Source: Vespa crabro
Taxonomy: Eukaryota > Arthropoda > Insecta > Hymenoptera > Vespidae
Reading direction: 5' to 3'
NCBI RefSeq assembly: GCF_910589235.1
Contig: NC_060968.1
Coordinates: forward strand, 2,409,143-2,473,142
DNA length: 64,000 nucleotides
Program-made: the position numbers and the translations under genes
The notes under the pieces: generated by a model
Database searches by the model: none
The model's input: only the letters and a program-made list of their open reading frames with translations
Told to the model about the DNA's origin: nothing
In this document: positions 1-12,912 of the stretch, piece after piece
How positions within the stretch are numbered: the first letter of the stretch is position 1
Layout: every line of letters begins with the position of its first letter

Positions 1-69
1 AATCGAACGTTATTGATATCATATTGTTCCTTGTTATTTTTCTTTTTTTCTTCTTTTTCTTTTTTACAG

Positions 70-270
70 CGTTTTTCACAATAAAAAGATGGATATAAAG
101 CGTGAACTGGACGAGTATCACGTACTCGAGATAGCTGGTAATGCACCAAGGAGGAATCATCGTTACATGCTATCTACACTCGAAGTTGGTGTGGTTGTAC
201 TTGGATGTGTCGTCTTTGTTGGTGCCCTAATAACAGCAATCTGTGTCACCTGCGTTCGTAGAAACAAACG
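70..270 (+). CDS. Exon: juxtamembrane segment and transmembrane helix
   Basis: A T-rich polypyrimidine tract ending in TTTTTACAG precedes base 70. The exon opens with the last base of a split codon, then reads VFHNKKMDIKRELD and onward. The Met at 89 is internal, because the frame stays open back to the acceptor. The donor is GTACGC at 271, and it leaves CG that completes CGC (Arg) with the next exon. If this donor were skipped, the frame would run to a stop at 350-352 and give a very short tail. The high-quality continuation at 915 argues for splicing. Confidence 0.75.
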
Positions 271-563
271 GTACGCGGCATACGGTTTAAAACGATCAAT
301 AGAAAACAACGATCCCATTACGATTGAAGCATCAACTACGATATCGAACTAATTCAAAAAAGATTATTATTTATTATTTTTATTTGTTTCATTTATAAAT
401 GGACACTAACATTTATCATTCTTCTTGCTTATTTCTATTTCTCTCTCTCTTTCTCTCTCTCTCTCTTTCTGTATATATATATACATATACATATATATGT
501 ATATGTCTATACATATATATATATAAATCTCAATCTCTTTTTCTTTTTCTGTCTTTCTCTATA

Positions 564-606
<43 letters not shown>

Positions 607-1203
607 TTTTTTTCTTCATAAAATAGCATGAGTTAAAAAATTAATAGTATTGTCAGATATAGATTTTTAATATCTCTAATATATTTGAATGTACGTCGAA
701 CTTTTGTCAAGGGATTTAAAATAATATCGTCCTACCGTCTCTTTTTTCCTATATTCTTTTTCTTCTTCTTCTTTTTCTTTTTTCTTTTTTTTTGCTTTCT
801 TCCCTTTTGATTTTTTTTCCTTTATCCACGTCGACATCTCCACGTCGTATCGATGATTTTCTCTTGACTACAAACTCTATACTTTGAATGGGCTTTTCGA
901 ATTCGATTCGTTAGCCGTAGACGCCGCGAGAAGGCGATGTTCTCCAGCGGTGGTCCACTTGGCTTTGCTTTGGCAGACTCTACATTGCAGAAACCACCAT
1001 TATTTCCAACCTTCGTCGATGGCCTTCGTTACGATCCAGAACCCTTTTGTACAGATATGACGAGGCGACAGAGTATCTGCGATCATGGACCCGGCTGCGT
1101 ACGCTTTCACACGTGAGTTCGATCAAATTGGTAATAAACGATTGAAATTTTCACACGTTATCATCATCGAAGGAATAATTAATTAATAATAATTATAATG
1201 ACG

Positions 1204-1273
<70 letters not shown>

Positions 1274-1575
1274 GTCTATAAACGATATTTATATCTGATG
1301 ATTATTAAATCCGATCGATATGATATAAGCGAATGATCTCAATTTTATCTTAGGGAAATATTTTTTTTCAAGGTATAAATAAATTAGATAAATTAATTAA
1401 TTTGATAATAATAACAAACAGTTAAATAATTAATTAGGATAATCGATTAAAAGACGATTGGATTAGATAATTAATTTTAACAAAAGGTAGATTAAAAGTA
1501 TACAGATAATTTATCGAGAGAAATAAAAATCTAATTTGTTCGTTAAGTAAGGAAAAAAGAAAAAAAAATAAGGAA

Positions 1576-1622
<47 letters not shown>

Positions 1623-2120
1623 AAAAAAAAGGAAGGAAAAAGATAGGAAGAGAGAATGTGGGGAGAACTTTTAATTTCTTTCTTTTTTTTTTCTTTCTTT
1701 TTTTTTTTCTTTTCTTTCTTTTTTTATAGCCACACGTTGGTTATCATTGAGAAGAGAAATTTCAATTTTCTTTTCTACAAAGATAACGAATGTTATCGTC
1801 ACTATCGATCGTTTACAGGATGGGCGGAAGTAATGGGAAACATGGGGTGAGGACGACAGGTAATACGAAAGGACTCGAGGCATCCGCAACGTCCTTGCAT
1901 TCCAGTGGTCAGGATTCAGGAATCGTAGCACGAGCCTCCTGTCACTGCAGTCACTCCTCGAGTCCTTCGAGCGGTGAAAGTAGCAAGTAAGTTGGAATTT
2001 TATTTCATTTAATTCTAATAATGTTCACGCATCAAAATAATTTCAATTTGTACGTAACTACAATCTACAAACATTTTGAACAATTTTCATTTATAAAGAA
2101 TGGAAAATAATTTTGATTTC

Positions 2121-2169
<49 letters not shown>

Positions 2170-3697
2170 TATATTCGTATATTCTTCTATCAAAGCCATT
2201 CGTAATAATAATCATTAAGTATGATAATGCATTTTCAATTTTTGTCATTATTAAAAAAAAATTCGATGAATTCATCGTGCTTAAATTAAATTGAAATTAA
2301 TCGAGAACAAAGTAGTTTGTTCTGAGATTGTTCTATCATTCTCTCTCATCATTCCCTTTTCGATAGACACAATATTAGGGTTAATGTTATTCGAATTTTT
2401 TTTATCGAAAAAAAAAAAAAAATGTATAACGATAAAAAGAAGAAAATTTAAATCGCAAAAATTTATCATCTAAGGAGATATCCGAGGAAACTTTCCTTTT
2501 TTTTTATTTTTATTTTATATCTTATTATCTATTGTATCTTATTATCACGCGTTCGTTTTTTCAGTGGTTACGAGGATTCATTGAAATCATTGCAACGCCG
2601 TGAAAGAAGTAACGACCTGTCTCGCGGTAGTCACGATACATCAAGCGTCGTTGGTAGAAGAGCTAATCAAGCGTTAACGAGAAGACGACAACGTTTTAAT
2701 TCCTTTACCAATCTCGAATCCATGTATTCGCACGAGATGACATTGCAAAGGGATCAACGTTGTTGCGTTACCGAGAAGAGACGAAAAAATGCCGATGGAC
2801 GTGGACACGAGCATAGAAGGGCACATTCCGAGGCTGAAAACAATATCACCGAAACTGTTATCCATGAGCATCCTGGTATGGAATTACCATTGGCTAGTTC
2901 TTTACCAAACGCTTCGAGTTTGCACAGTAAGTTAAGAAATCGACAAAATTCTTTAATATATTCGATTAAAATTTATATTCTATATGAACACGAATTATCG
3001 TTGTCTATATTATAAAGTTTATATCTACATTTATTTATTTATTTATTTATTATTTTTTTTTTTTTTCCAAAACTATATCTCTCAAATCTCATATTATTGA
3101 TTTATATCGATTTTAGGATGTGTGTGTGTGTTTGGACGGGGAGGGGAGTGATGGGCCGGCATCGTCTCTCAGTCTCGAATCAGGAATTGATTTCGATTAA
3201 TGTCAATTTGAAATTCGTTCATTATCCCCACCCTATATATCCTATCAAACGTTCGATACACATTCGATAAAATCGGCCCTGAAACGCGCAAGTGTTTTTT
3301 TTCATTGGCTTTATTTACAATTGTTCTCTTATGCCATTGACTGGCGGCTTCAGTTTCCAATTGATTGCCCATTGTAATTTTGGCCCGTCTTCGAGTAAAT
3401 TAAGTGAGCGAGAGACAAAATTTACATCTTTAATTATACGTTTCGTATTATCGTTATCGTTCATAAAAAAAAAAAAAAGAAAAAAAAATAAAAAAAAGAA
3501 AAATCGCGCGTTAAAAGTCAAACAATGATTTTTTTTTTTTCTCATTAGAAAACGACAAAATAATGTTAAGTGTCAATGTTATTAATGTTTCTCGATAGAT
3601 CGATGACGATTTTTTTTTTATTTTTTTTATCTTTTTTCAAGTGGTAACAAAACATTACAATTTAATTAGATATTTTATTTTAATGATAGAGATAAAA

Positions 3698-3764
<67 letters not shown>

Positions 3765-3856
3765 GAGATAGAACAGAGACGACTGATTAATATATTTGAT
3801 TTTATTTCATTTTCTTGTTCACAGGTGCAACGAGAACGAGCCATATGTTGTATTAG
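70..3856 (+). CDS. 3' part of a single-pass membrane receptor gene (possibly cadherin-superfamily), five exons
   Basis: Five exons (70-270, 915-1112, 1819-1986, 2565-2926, 3825-3856) join in a single frame through canonical AG acceptors and GT donors with matching phases, giving the last 319 residues of a protein whose start lies upstream. Residues 1-36 are a juxtamembrane segment (contains KKMDIKRELDEYHVLEIAG). Residues about 37-62 are one hydrophobic helix (VGVVVLGCVVFVGALITAIC) followed by a stop-transfer cluster in which splicing yields RRNKRRRRREK. The remaining tail of about 255 residues is rich in Ser, Arg and His, with a Cys-His-Cys-Ser-His patch and several basic stretches, and ends in SATRTSHMLY. 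This is a type I receptor layout: ectodomain upstream, long cytoplasmic tail here. A cadherin identity is a guess from the layout; no cadherin repeat is visible because the ectodomain lies outside the window. The exon structure is strongly supported, the family is not. Confidence 0.7.
915..1112 (+). CDS. Exon: proximal cytoplasmic tail
   Basis: The acceptor is CGTTAG at 909-914 and the donor is GTGAGT at 1113. The exon has no ATG near its 5' edge and begins with an Arg-rich stop-transfer cluster (RRRRREKAMF). It then has a Pro/Phe-rich stretch (KPPLFPTFVDGLRYDPEPF) and a Cys-containing end (CDHGPGCVRFH). The last two bases (AC) complete Thr with the G at 1819. It is visibly less AT-rich than the flanking introns, as expected for coding sequence. 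Confidence 0.75.
1204..1271. repeat. (AAT)n microsatellite in an intron
   Basis: A trinucleotide AAT/TAA run of about 68 bp lies in the intron between the exons ending at 1112 and starting at 1819. The same intron also holds a (GA)n tract near 1576-1618. Confidence 0.9.
1819..1986 (+). CDS. Exon: Ser/Gly-rich cytoplasmic tail
   Basis: The acceptor is GTTTACAG just before 1819 and the donor is GTAAGT at 1987. It encodes MGGSNGKHGVRTTGNTKG, then SSGQDSGIVARASCHCSHSS, a serine-rich stretch with a Cys-x-Cys pair. Reading frame and phase match both neighbouring exons. The ATG at 1820 is internal. Confidence 0.72.
2565..2926 (+). CDS. Exon: basic cytoplasmic tail, largest exon
   Basis: The acceptor is GTTTTTTCAG before 2565. 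The first base completes Asn with the AA left by the previous exon, then it reads NGYEDSLKSLQRRERSNDLS and on for about 120 residues without a stop. The donor is AGTAAGTT at 2926/2927. The content is strongly polar: several Arg clusters (RRANQALTRRRQRF, EKRRKN), a His/Arg/Glu stretch and a closing PLASSLPNASSLH. No catalytic domain is visible. Predicted disorder and kinase or adaptor sites fit a signalling tail, but that is inference. Confidence 0.75.
3700..3769. repeat. (GA)n microsatellite in the last intron
   Basis: An almost uninterrupted GA run of about 70 bp lies 55 bp upstream of the terminal exon acceptor at 3824. It is one of dozens of GA/TC tracts in the window. Confidence 0.9.
3825..3856 (+). 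CDS. Terminal coding exon, C-terminus SATRTSHMLY
   Basis: The acceptor is TTGTTCACAG before 3825. One base from the preceding exon plus GT makes Ser, then ATRTSHMLY and a TAG stop at 3854-3856. The C-terminal hydrophobic Leu-Tyr could be a PDZ-type tail, but this is speculative. The alternative, reading through the donor at 2927, gives a low-complexity Ile/Leu tail ending at 3015 and is less likely. Confidence 0.6.
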
Positions 3857-3963
3857 AAGTCTCTGCGGTATTTCACGACGATTAGACGAACCTATGAGGA
3901 AGAGGAAGAGGAAGAGGGGAGAAATAACGGTCGTTGAAGAATACGATCACGTTCTTCCTTGTA

Positions 3964-3997
<34 letters not shown>

Positions 3998-4378
3998 CCT
4001 CTTTCTCTTCCTCTCTTGTTCGCCAACACGCAGAGTTTCTAACTGCAACGGGTCATAATGCTAATTCGAATGGAATCTTCACGAGCGATATATGCCGTTA
4101 GGCAATGCAAATAGTATTGCAGTTAAGTGAGAATATTTAAACGTGAAATGGCGTTTATATTGTTCGAAACAACGAAAAGGACGATCCTAAACGTTAGAAT
4201 ATCGTTAGAACGTTAATTATTAATATTATTATTATTATTGTTATTATTACTATTATTATATAATATTATATGTTATTATATATTATAATATATTATTATT
4301 ATTATTATTTTTTATTTTTTTTCTTTTTTTTTTTCGAGAATGTCTTTTTTATGTAAGTACTTACATGTATATAAATAT

Positions 4379-4423
<45 letters not shown>

Positions 4424-4801
4424 GAGATTAGACGTCGTGTCATTTTCGTTGCCAAAGTAACTCGTACGTCGGGATTCGTGAGCCAGGTTCGTTTTTCATT
4501 TTAGATTTTAACTTTTTTTCCATCGTTTTACTTTTCTGTACATAAGATATAGGATACCACGATGGTGGACGATTTTTATCGTTCCTCTACAAGTGGCCTT
4601 CATCGATCTTATTAGCACGGTGAGCGTTTACGATTCGATTTTTACTCTTAACCTCCTTTTTACGGTCCATTTTCCTTTGATTTCCATTGGTTTTTCTCTT
4701 CGGGGAGAAGGAAAAAAAAAAGATAAGAAATAAAAAATAAAAAAAAGGAAGAAGAAAAAGAAGAAGAGAAAAAGAATATTAAACCGTCGAGTTTCATTTC
4801 T

Positions 4802-4840
<39 letters not shown>

Positions 4841-5044
4841 TTTTTTTTATCGACCACCAAGTTTTATCTCTTCCATTCAGCTCAACGTGTTGAATATTCT
4901 AGAAAATTAGAAACGTAGAATGTGACTTGTTAATGTTAATTTATCCTGTAGATATGTATAATGTATAATGTATAATGTATAATGTATAATGTATAATGTA
5001 TAATTTATGTAAATTTCTTTTGTAATACACACATTTGTAATAAA
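3857..5044 (+). other. Probable 3' UTR with candidate poly(A) signal
   Basis: No coding sequence follows the TAG at 3854-3856. The stretch has a (TC)n run near 3962-3995, (TTA)n near 4215-4310, an (AT)n tract at 4387-4419 and a seven-base tandem repeat at 4955-5004. AATAAA at 5039-5044 is the last strong poly(A) hexamer before featureless sequence. The UTR end is a guess; earlier A-rich signals could also be used. Confidence 0.35.
4955..5004. repeat. Heptanucleotide tandem repeat (GTATAAT)n
   Basis: The unit GTATAAT repeats about seven times with almost no divergence, unlike the di- and trinucleotide repeats that dominate the window. It sits just upstream of the candidate AATAAA at 5039. Confidence 0.85.
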
Positions 5045-6033
5045 TTAGTAGATAAATCATGTGTTTATGATTATACTTAAGTACACACACACACATATAT
5101 ATATATTTTTTTTTATTATTATTATTAATTCGAATAGATATATTAGATTATAAAGTGAAAATTCTCGATTTAAGCAACGGAAGGACATCAATCGTGAAAC
5201 CTTCACTCGTGTAAATAATTACATACATGTTACAAATGCGTAAAATTAAATTACAAGAGTATTATATCTAATCATTCGTTTAAAATCAAGCACAATTAAT
5301 CGGGCATAACGTTCGTCTGTTAATTACATCATCCATTGCAAGGTCACCTTTATCATAGCAATTTCTCATTGGCCTTGGTCCGATCGAAAGAATGTCTTTC
5401 AACGCAATCAAATCAGCGTGGGTGTTTTAATTACGGGAGGACGAATCTCATGTTAGGAAAATTCTTGCGCTTCTGTCATATCCATCGTTTAATGATGATC
5501 CATAATAAGGTGCATAGTCTGTTGGATTATTCGGTGGAAGAAGGGAGGGGGAAGAAAGAGGTTTATTAATGAGAAAATGCATGCTTAAGACAAAAGGATC
5601 TATAAAGGAGCAGAGGAGGAGGAGGAGGAGGAGGAGGGGCCTATAGATTGTGTCAGATATGAACGAAGTTATCCGGGGAGAGTGAGTGATTGAAAAGAAA
5701 AAAAGGAAAACTTTTATATGAATGAAAATAAAATAAAATAAAATAAAATAAAATAAAATTAAAGATTCGTAGTAAAATTTTTAATAAAACAAATTTGATG
5801 AAAATAAACGTCAATGTATTTTCATTGGGTAATATCTAAGAAAGTGTTTTATATAAAATATGTTTGTATCGTCTTTTTAATGTTTCTATGAATATTAGGA
5901 TGTAATTAAAAGAACATAAAAAATATATATATATATATTTAAGTGAGGAGATTACATGATTGTAGCAAAGTAAAAGCCTAGGGGTTAGATCATAGGGTGG
6001 TCTGCAAGTATCTAGGATGGCTCGTGTAAATAC

Positions 6034-6070
<37 letters not shown>

Positions 6071-7148
6071 ATATATATACCCATTGTCCCTGACATCTTC
6101 CAAGATGGGTTCGTGAGCATCTGAGTGGAACAATTACAACTCGTTTTCAAGCCATTTACAAATGATTTATCTGGACTCTTACGAGGACCTTTCGAGACAT
6201 TAGCACGCAGTACACATAACGACCCTGTAACATCTAACACGTTCAACCCCTGCTCTTACTCACCCTCTTCCTCTTCCTCCTCTTCTTCTTCTTCTTCTTC
6301 TTCTTCTTCTTCTTCTTCTTCTTCTTCTTCTTCTTCCCATCCTTGTGAACACCTTTATATATCCTAACTTTTCACGTCCTTTTTTATACTTCTTCTTTTT
6401 TCTCCCTTCCCCTTTAGTAAATATAGCATTCGACGACGTGATCGTATTACACACTTTCCACATTAAATATCTTTTTCAAGGATTTGTCATGACGTTATCT
6501 AGAAAAGCCAAAGCTAAATATAATTTTTTTTTTATTATCTAGAATGTTATTATAAATTTTTCGTTTATGTTTATTAATAATACGATAAGACGATTACTTA
6601 TTGAAGTAAAGATAATAGGAAGGATAAAGAGAAGTCGAACGTTTCGTTAGGATATTGTTAAAAATTGATTATGTTCCATCTCTCCCCCTCCCCCACCCCC
6701 ATCCCCTCCTCCTCACCTTTTCTGCGAGCGTGAATGAAGAAAATAGGTGAAGAAGGTTGAAGAGGGTGAGATAGGGTAAATTGAGCGGGAAGGGGAGGAT
6801 TAACGATTCGGACGATCGTAAATCACTTTTATAGAGCATCAGAGAGGACTTCATCCCCATCCCTTGTCGTGGTCATTTTCGAATCAGTTTAGTAGCTTTG
6901 TATTCGTTTGATTTATGAAAAAATAAAAAAAAAAAAACAAAAAAAAAGGGAAAAAAGAAAAGAAACGTTTTATCGTAATGCGTCTGTTGTTTACTTAGTT
7001 GTCTACTTGAAAGAAGAAAAAAAGAAAAAAAAAAAAAAAGAAAAAAAGAAAAAAAGGAAAAAAAAGAAGGAAAAGAAAAATTCGTAAATAAACGTAAGGA
7101 CGGTCAATTAGAAATGAATGAATTGAGTTATGATACAAAGATATATAT
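5045..7148. other. Intergenic, no gene recognised
   Basis: Unique AT-rich sequence interrupted by an (AAAAT)n run at 5724-5759, (AT)n around 6028-6079, a (CTT)n tract at 6265-6336 and a C-rich stretch at 6680-6715 that is G-rich on the minus strand. The open frames here are short or generated by repeats (poly-Ser/poly-Arg across the CTT run). No splice-consistent coding exon was seen. Confidence 0.6.
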
Positions 7149-7446
7149 AGGGTGTCCAAAAAGTATGGGATCAAACTTATAATACGTATTACTGACAACA
7201 AATAGACGAATAAAAAAAGTTCATATAAATTCAATAGTGTTTGATTGAAAAGATATATGCTCTTTAAAGATTGCCGAACTCTTTCTTTCTTCTTCTTTTT
7301 TTTTTTTGTTTCTTTCTTTCTTTTTTGTTGTTTTTTTGTGTTTTTCCTATGGACTTCTATTTATGGACTCAAGCAATAAAATTGATCTATAAAAGTACGA
7401 TAAAAATGGACGATGAACTTTGGCAGTGTATTCAAATTGCATTTAC

Positions 7447-7492
<46 letters not shown>

Positions 7493-7753
7493 CCAAAATA
7501 CAGTTGAAATATTAAAAAGAATTTGGCAATCATTAAATTCGACGAATTCGACGAAGAAAGCCTTCATTTTTCCAGTGGAAAGAATTATCGAACGTTTCTT
7601 ATAACTATTATAATAAATCATAAATATCATTTAAAGACATATATCTTATCAATAAAATATTTTCGTGAGTAAGTTTGTATGAATTATTTTTCATCTTTTT
7701 TCGAATTCAGTAATACGTAAGATAAGTTCGGTCTCATACTTTTTGGATACCTT
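7149..7753. mobile_element. Degenerate mariner-superfamily element, 605 bp, with about 47-bp terminal inverted repeats
   Basis: The ends 7149-7195 and 7707-7753 are inverted copies matching at about 40 of 47 positions without gaps; both share the cores TCCAAAAAGTATG and TACGTATTACTGA. The left end abuts a TA dinucleotide, while the right TA is not preserved. Inside, on the + strand, are eroded pieces resembling the C-terminal part of insect mariner-type transposases: MDFYLWTQAIKLIYKS resembles the family's DFFLWG motif region, followed by DELWQCIQIAF. A frameshifted piece ends in VERIIERFL at 7573-7602, where family members have Gly-His-Ile-Glu-His-Leu. At 605 bp against roughly 1.3 kb for an intact copy, it is internally deleted, carries microsatellite insertions and is inactive. 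The family-level call is inference from remembered motifs. Confidence 0.75.
7349..7602 (+). pseudogene. Transposase C-terminal remnant
   Basis: Fragments in two frames lie inside the inverted-repeat element: MDFYLWTQAIK... to about 7456, then an (AT)n expansion at 7455-7491, then TVEILKRIWQSLN... to a stop near 7604. The frame shift and missing catalytic core mean there is no functional product. The DFxLW and terminal IExxL patterns are the basis for the call. Confidence 0.5.
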
Positions 7754-7754
7754 G

Positions 7755-7795
<41 letters not shown>

Positions 7796-8153
7796 GAATA
7801 TATAAAATTATCGGATATTTGTCGGGTATAATGTTTATGATAAGAATGGAATGAAGCGGAGATGTTTAAAATGTTAAATACAACAAACTATAAGAAAGCG
7901 TAGTGTAATAGAAATAGAAATAGAAATAGAATAGAATAGAATAGAAACCATATAGAAGTTTTCTAATATCTAAATAAGTTTAATATTTAAGTAACGATAA
8001 GTTTTGTAATCATGTAGAAAATGTATGTATGTCGGAAGGAATGGTTGCGTTAAATGCACGAACGCGTAGTTACAGTTAGGTTCAAGCGTGTGTCATCGAC
8101 ATACACACATACACATACACACAGACACACATACAAAGAGAGAGAGTGAGAGA

Positions 8154-8192
<39 letters not shown>

Positions 8193-9464
8193 GAAAAGGA
8201 TGGAACGAGGAGTGTTGTCGACTACAAACGGCTTTTCCAACCGCGCATCTCGACAGGATCGATAGAGCCAGAGATAGGTATAATTCGGCAGTCGATGCTG
8301 CGGCACAACAACGATTACCTGCTCGCACATACTAAAAGGATGGAAGGAGATAAGGGTGACGGGAAGGAAGGAGGGAGGGAGGGAGGAGGATTGTGAGAGG
8401 AAAGTGGTTGGTTGGAAGGGTGGTGACTGACGGAGAGAGGCTTTGGATTGAATTAGAGGGAGTAATGATGAAGACAGATAATATATTTCGAGAAAATCAA
8501 ATTTGGAGTGTGTCGATCGTTTAGAAAGGAATCGAATTATGTGGCCGTTAATAGGATACGAGATGAGATGTCGACGATTAAAAAGTTAACCTTGAGTTTA
8601 GCTACTATTACTAATACTAATACTACTACTACTATTACTACTATTACTACTACTACTACTACTACTACTATTACTAATAATAATATTAATACGATGGTGC
8701 TCAACTGGTTCTCGATTAAAAATCTATGAGGTCTTCTTTATTGTTACGAGATGCTCGTAAGGCATCGGTTATCATGCGGAAAGTGAGAAGAAGGTGGAGG
8801 AGGAGGAGAAGAACGCAATGATGGGGAAAAGTGATTGAAGGGAGAAAGAGGGACAGGAGAATCTCGATGACCGAGGGAGGTAGAAGCATGATCTCGTCAT
8901 GGATTAAGTAGCTAATATTTCACTGGTGTATTCGAATAACGGTATCGAAGGACCGCATATCTTGTTTCACGTGACGACTTAGCTGGGAGCTTCCGTAAGC
9001 GACACCGGCAAGGCTACAACCTTCGATTTTATCCTGTAAATCTCTTGTCCTTGAAATAAAAAGAGACTTCGTATTATCCTGGTATTATTTTTTATTTGTT
9101 TCGCATTCCGATCGAACGTTTGTTTTTACATTTATCTTTTTCTTTCCTATCTTCTTTCTTCTTTTCCTCTTATTTCTTTTTCTTCTTCTACTTCTTCTTC
9201 TTTTTGTTTCTCATTCGTAGATGCATTTGGAGATTATTCAGGGATACGTTTGTTTGACTTTCTTTTTTCTGTTTTTTTTTTTTTCTTCTTTTTCTTTTCT
9301 TCTTTCCTTTCACATTTTCTCTTCTTCTTTTCTTTTTTCTTTTTTTTTCTTCGGTAGATTAATATATAAAAAGGACCTTCGCAAAAGTGGATAATGTTTA
9401 TATGTATATAATAAAATATTTCTGTCTCTACGTAACTGCAAGCACATGTTTCAATAATCTTAAA

Positions 9465-9523
<59 letters not shown>

Positions 9524-10454
9524 GAATATCTTTCACGGACTTCTATATATTAGCAGATTCCAGAGATGTCGACGAGATGGTTTAGTGACTCGCAACATTC
9601 GTAAGAAATTTCAGGGATATTCATATATATATACATATATACATACATTCATATACATACATATATATATATATACATACATACATATATATATGTATAT
9701 ATATGTATGTATATAAAATGGAAAAATGTGAATATATTAAAAATCAAAAGATTTTCCCTTTCGTCCATTCCATAATCCAATAATTAATAATCGAAATTTT
9801 CTTTATTAAAAATAAATCGATACGTTGGATAAAGTTTAGATTTATTAATAAATGAAATAACAAATAGATGAATAAACATTGTCGAGTTAAAATTTTTCAG
9901 ATTCCATTAAAAATATGCGATAGAAAACGTGCAGCTGTTATTTCAATGGTATTTCATTCTAGTCGGTGAAAGCGATATTTCGTTCGTATAAATCTGGAAA
10001 ATGTGCTGGCCGAACGATAGTTATAGAGTCGATAACTCCGAACGTTTTATTGTTACAATAGAAGGAACGAAAATTGGTGATAGTATCGGTGTATCAGAGT
10101 GAGAGACAAAGAGAGAGATTTAGAGAAAGAGAGAAAGAGAGAGAGCGAGAGAGAGAGAGAGAGAGAGAGAAAAACACACATACACATACACGTACATATA
10201 AATATACAGACACGTACTAACAAACGTAGACCCTGATAACCTACAGTTTACGAGTTTTAGCTTCAAGAGGAATGCTACTACTATGGTTTTATCACCAGTC
10301 GACAAACGAGCTGCCGCTCGGTGGTCTTCCCGTTCTACGACGAAATTAAAGTTCCCTCTATCGTTTGCCGAATTTCCCTATGCGGATATTTCTTCGTATA
10401 AATGCAAACACAAGGAGACAGTCAGTCGGCTCTTTCTAATATCTATATATAATC

Positions 10455-10504
<50 letters not shown>

Positions 10505-12214
10505 TTTATGTATCTTACATGCGTCAAATATTAACGAAGTAGAAAAAAACGAAGGAATGTTCTTTTTTCCTTTCTTTCTTTCCTTTTTCTTTTTTACTTT
10601 TTTTCTTTCTTTTTCTTTTCCTTTCTTTTTTTTTTTTCTTTCTTTCAATTTCTTCTATTTTCCTTCATCATCATCATTTATCCGTCGACGATCGTGCGGC
10701 GCGATTTTTCGAGTTAAATGCGATTAACTTTGACAGTGTAGAAAATCGTTATTTACGAGAGAAAGATTCCTGGCAAATCTCTATCCTATCCTATATTTAA
10801 CAAAAAATAAAAAGAGGATGGAGAAAAAGGAAAAGGATTTTCATCGCCCGATCGTTTGAGGGAGAAACGGTGTGGGGTTGTTGAAGTTAACGAATACGAT
10901 CGCGTCGGATTAAGACCTCGAAGCTTTTCGTTCATCGAAATACGAATGTTGTTTGGTAGATAGTTAGTTCAGGGGCTATTGATAAATCCATCTAACATTC
11001 TTCTAACAATTGAATTGAGAATTATAGATGAGTAGAGGTAAATAAATAATATAAAATATCTACATTAACTTTATTGTATTAAATTTATAATATATATGTA
11101 TATATATATATATATATTTAATAAATATAATTAAACGTAATATTATATTATATATATTTCTTATATGTTACATATATATATGTTTATATATATTTTATAT
11201 ATATTTTTATATACATGTATTTATTATATTTGTATACATATTTTTTTTTTTTTTTTTTTTATTATAAATTTTTATTATAAATTTTCTTTTTTTCTTTTTT
11301 TTTTTTTTATTATATATTTTTTCAGAACGATAGATTTAAAAATGTTTTCTACCGTGGTTTCAAGAAAACAAAAATAAAAATAAAAAACAAAATGAAATAA
11401 AATAAAAAAAACAGAAAGTTAAACGAAGAGAAAGAAAAATAAAAGAAAAAGGAAATAAAAGAAATTAAATCATACAGTAGTCGTTAATCGATTGTACGAC
11501 GATAAAGATACGATAATTCCTTAAATCAGGATAATTAGCATATTCGATTTGTATGGAAATATCCAATAGGATAAGTATTTATTATTAGAGAATTCTAACG
11601 ATTCTATTTTCCATTTCATTCTATTATGATTCACCTCGAGCTTTGCTATAGCTTTCCTTATGTAAAGAAAAAAGAAAGAAAAAAAAAAAAAGAAAAAGAA
11701 AAGAAAAGAAAAGAAAACGAACGATAAGTTCAAAGAAATGATCTTTCCCAATTCTTTAGAATCTCCGAACGACCTTGATCTCTCAACCGACCTTAACCGA
11801 GCGATTGCGAATATTACAGACACGAGAGAAAAAGTATTCTACAATTTGTTTCGTGCGATTAAAAAAAAAAAAAAAAAAAATAAAAAAAAAGAAGGGGCGA
11901 TTAGTTTTCGAAAGAAATATGCGAAGAGTTGGGGTAACTCTTAATCGAACTGCATGGATAAAACACGACGGGACGGATACGAAATAAAAATTACTCTCTG
12001 AGAAATTCTCTCTCAAAAAACTTCGTTCTATCTATCTTACAATTTCTTCCTTTCGTTTTTTCTTCTTCTTCTTCTTCTTCTTCTTCCTTTCTTTTCACAA
12101 AAGTTTAACTACGAACAATTAATTCGCGCATTCTCCAAACGGATAAAGCTCATGAATTTTAAGACTTTCGACAGAGATAGAAAGAGATAGAGATAGATAG
12201 ATAGAGAGTGTATG

Positions 12215-12251
<37 letters not shown>

Positions 12252-12881
12252 AATTCGTGACGAGTTCGTATCGTTCAATTTCTCAATCTTTCTTTCGTTT
12301 CCCAGCTGACGAAAATGCAATTAGATTTCATCGAATTTATTTGTTACTTTAATATTTTTCCTTACTTTTTCGTCCTTTTCTTTCTCTCTCTCTCTCTCTC
12401 TCTCTTTTTCTCTCTCTTACTTCTTTCTCTCTTTCTCCTTTTCTCCTATTTTTTTTCTTTCTTTTTTCTTTTTCTTTCTTTTTTTTTTTTAATCACTAAC
12501 TAGTGATGATCCAATTAAACGTAACGATGTACTTCCACGATGAGAGTTAAAATTAAGGGGGATAGGGGGAGGGGATGTGAACAGGAGGTGTGAAACGACG
12601 AATTTCTATAACTTTTTTTTTCTTTCTTTTCATTCGTGTTTTTTCATCTTCTCCTTCCTCTTCTTCTTCTTCTTCTTCTTCTTCTACTTTTTCTCGTAGT
12701 CTCGCTTGTAGAAGAACGAACAAAAAAAAAAAAAAAAGAGAAAAGAAAGATTTCAAATATTTCCTAATTATGAGTATAGGATGATTAACTCGTGCGACGT
12801 TAAAAAAAAGAAGTAGAAGAAGAAGAAGAAGAAGAACGACAACAACAAAAAGAAAAAAAGGAAATCGTGTTGTAAATCAAA

Positions 12882-12912
<31 letters not shown>

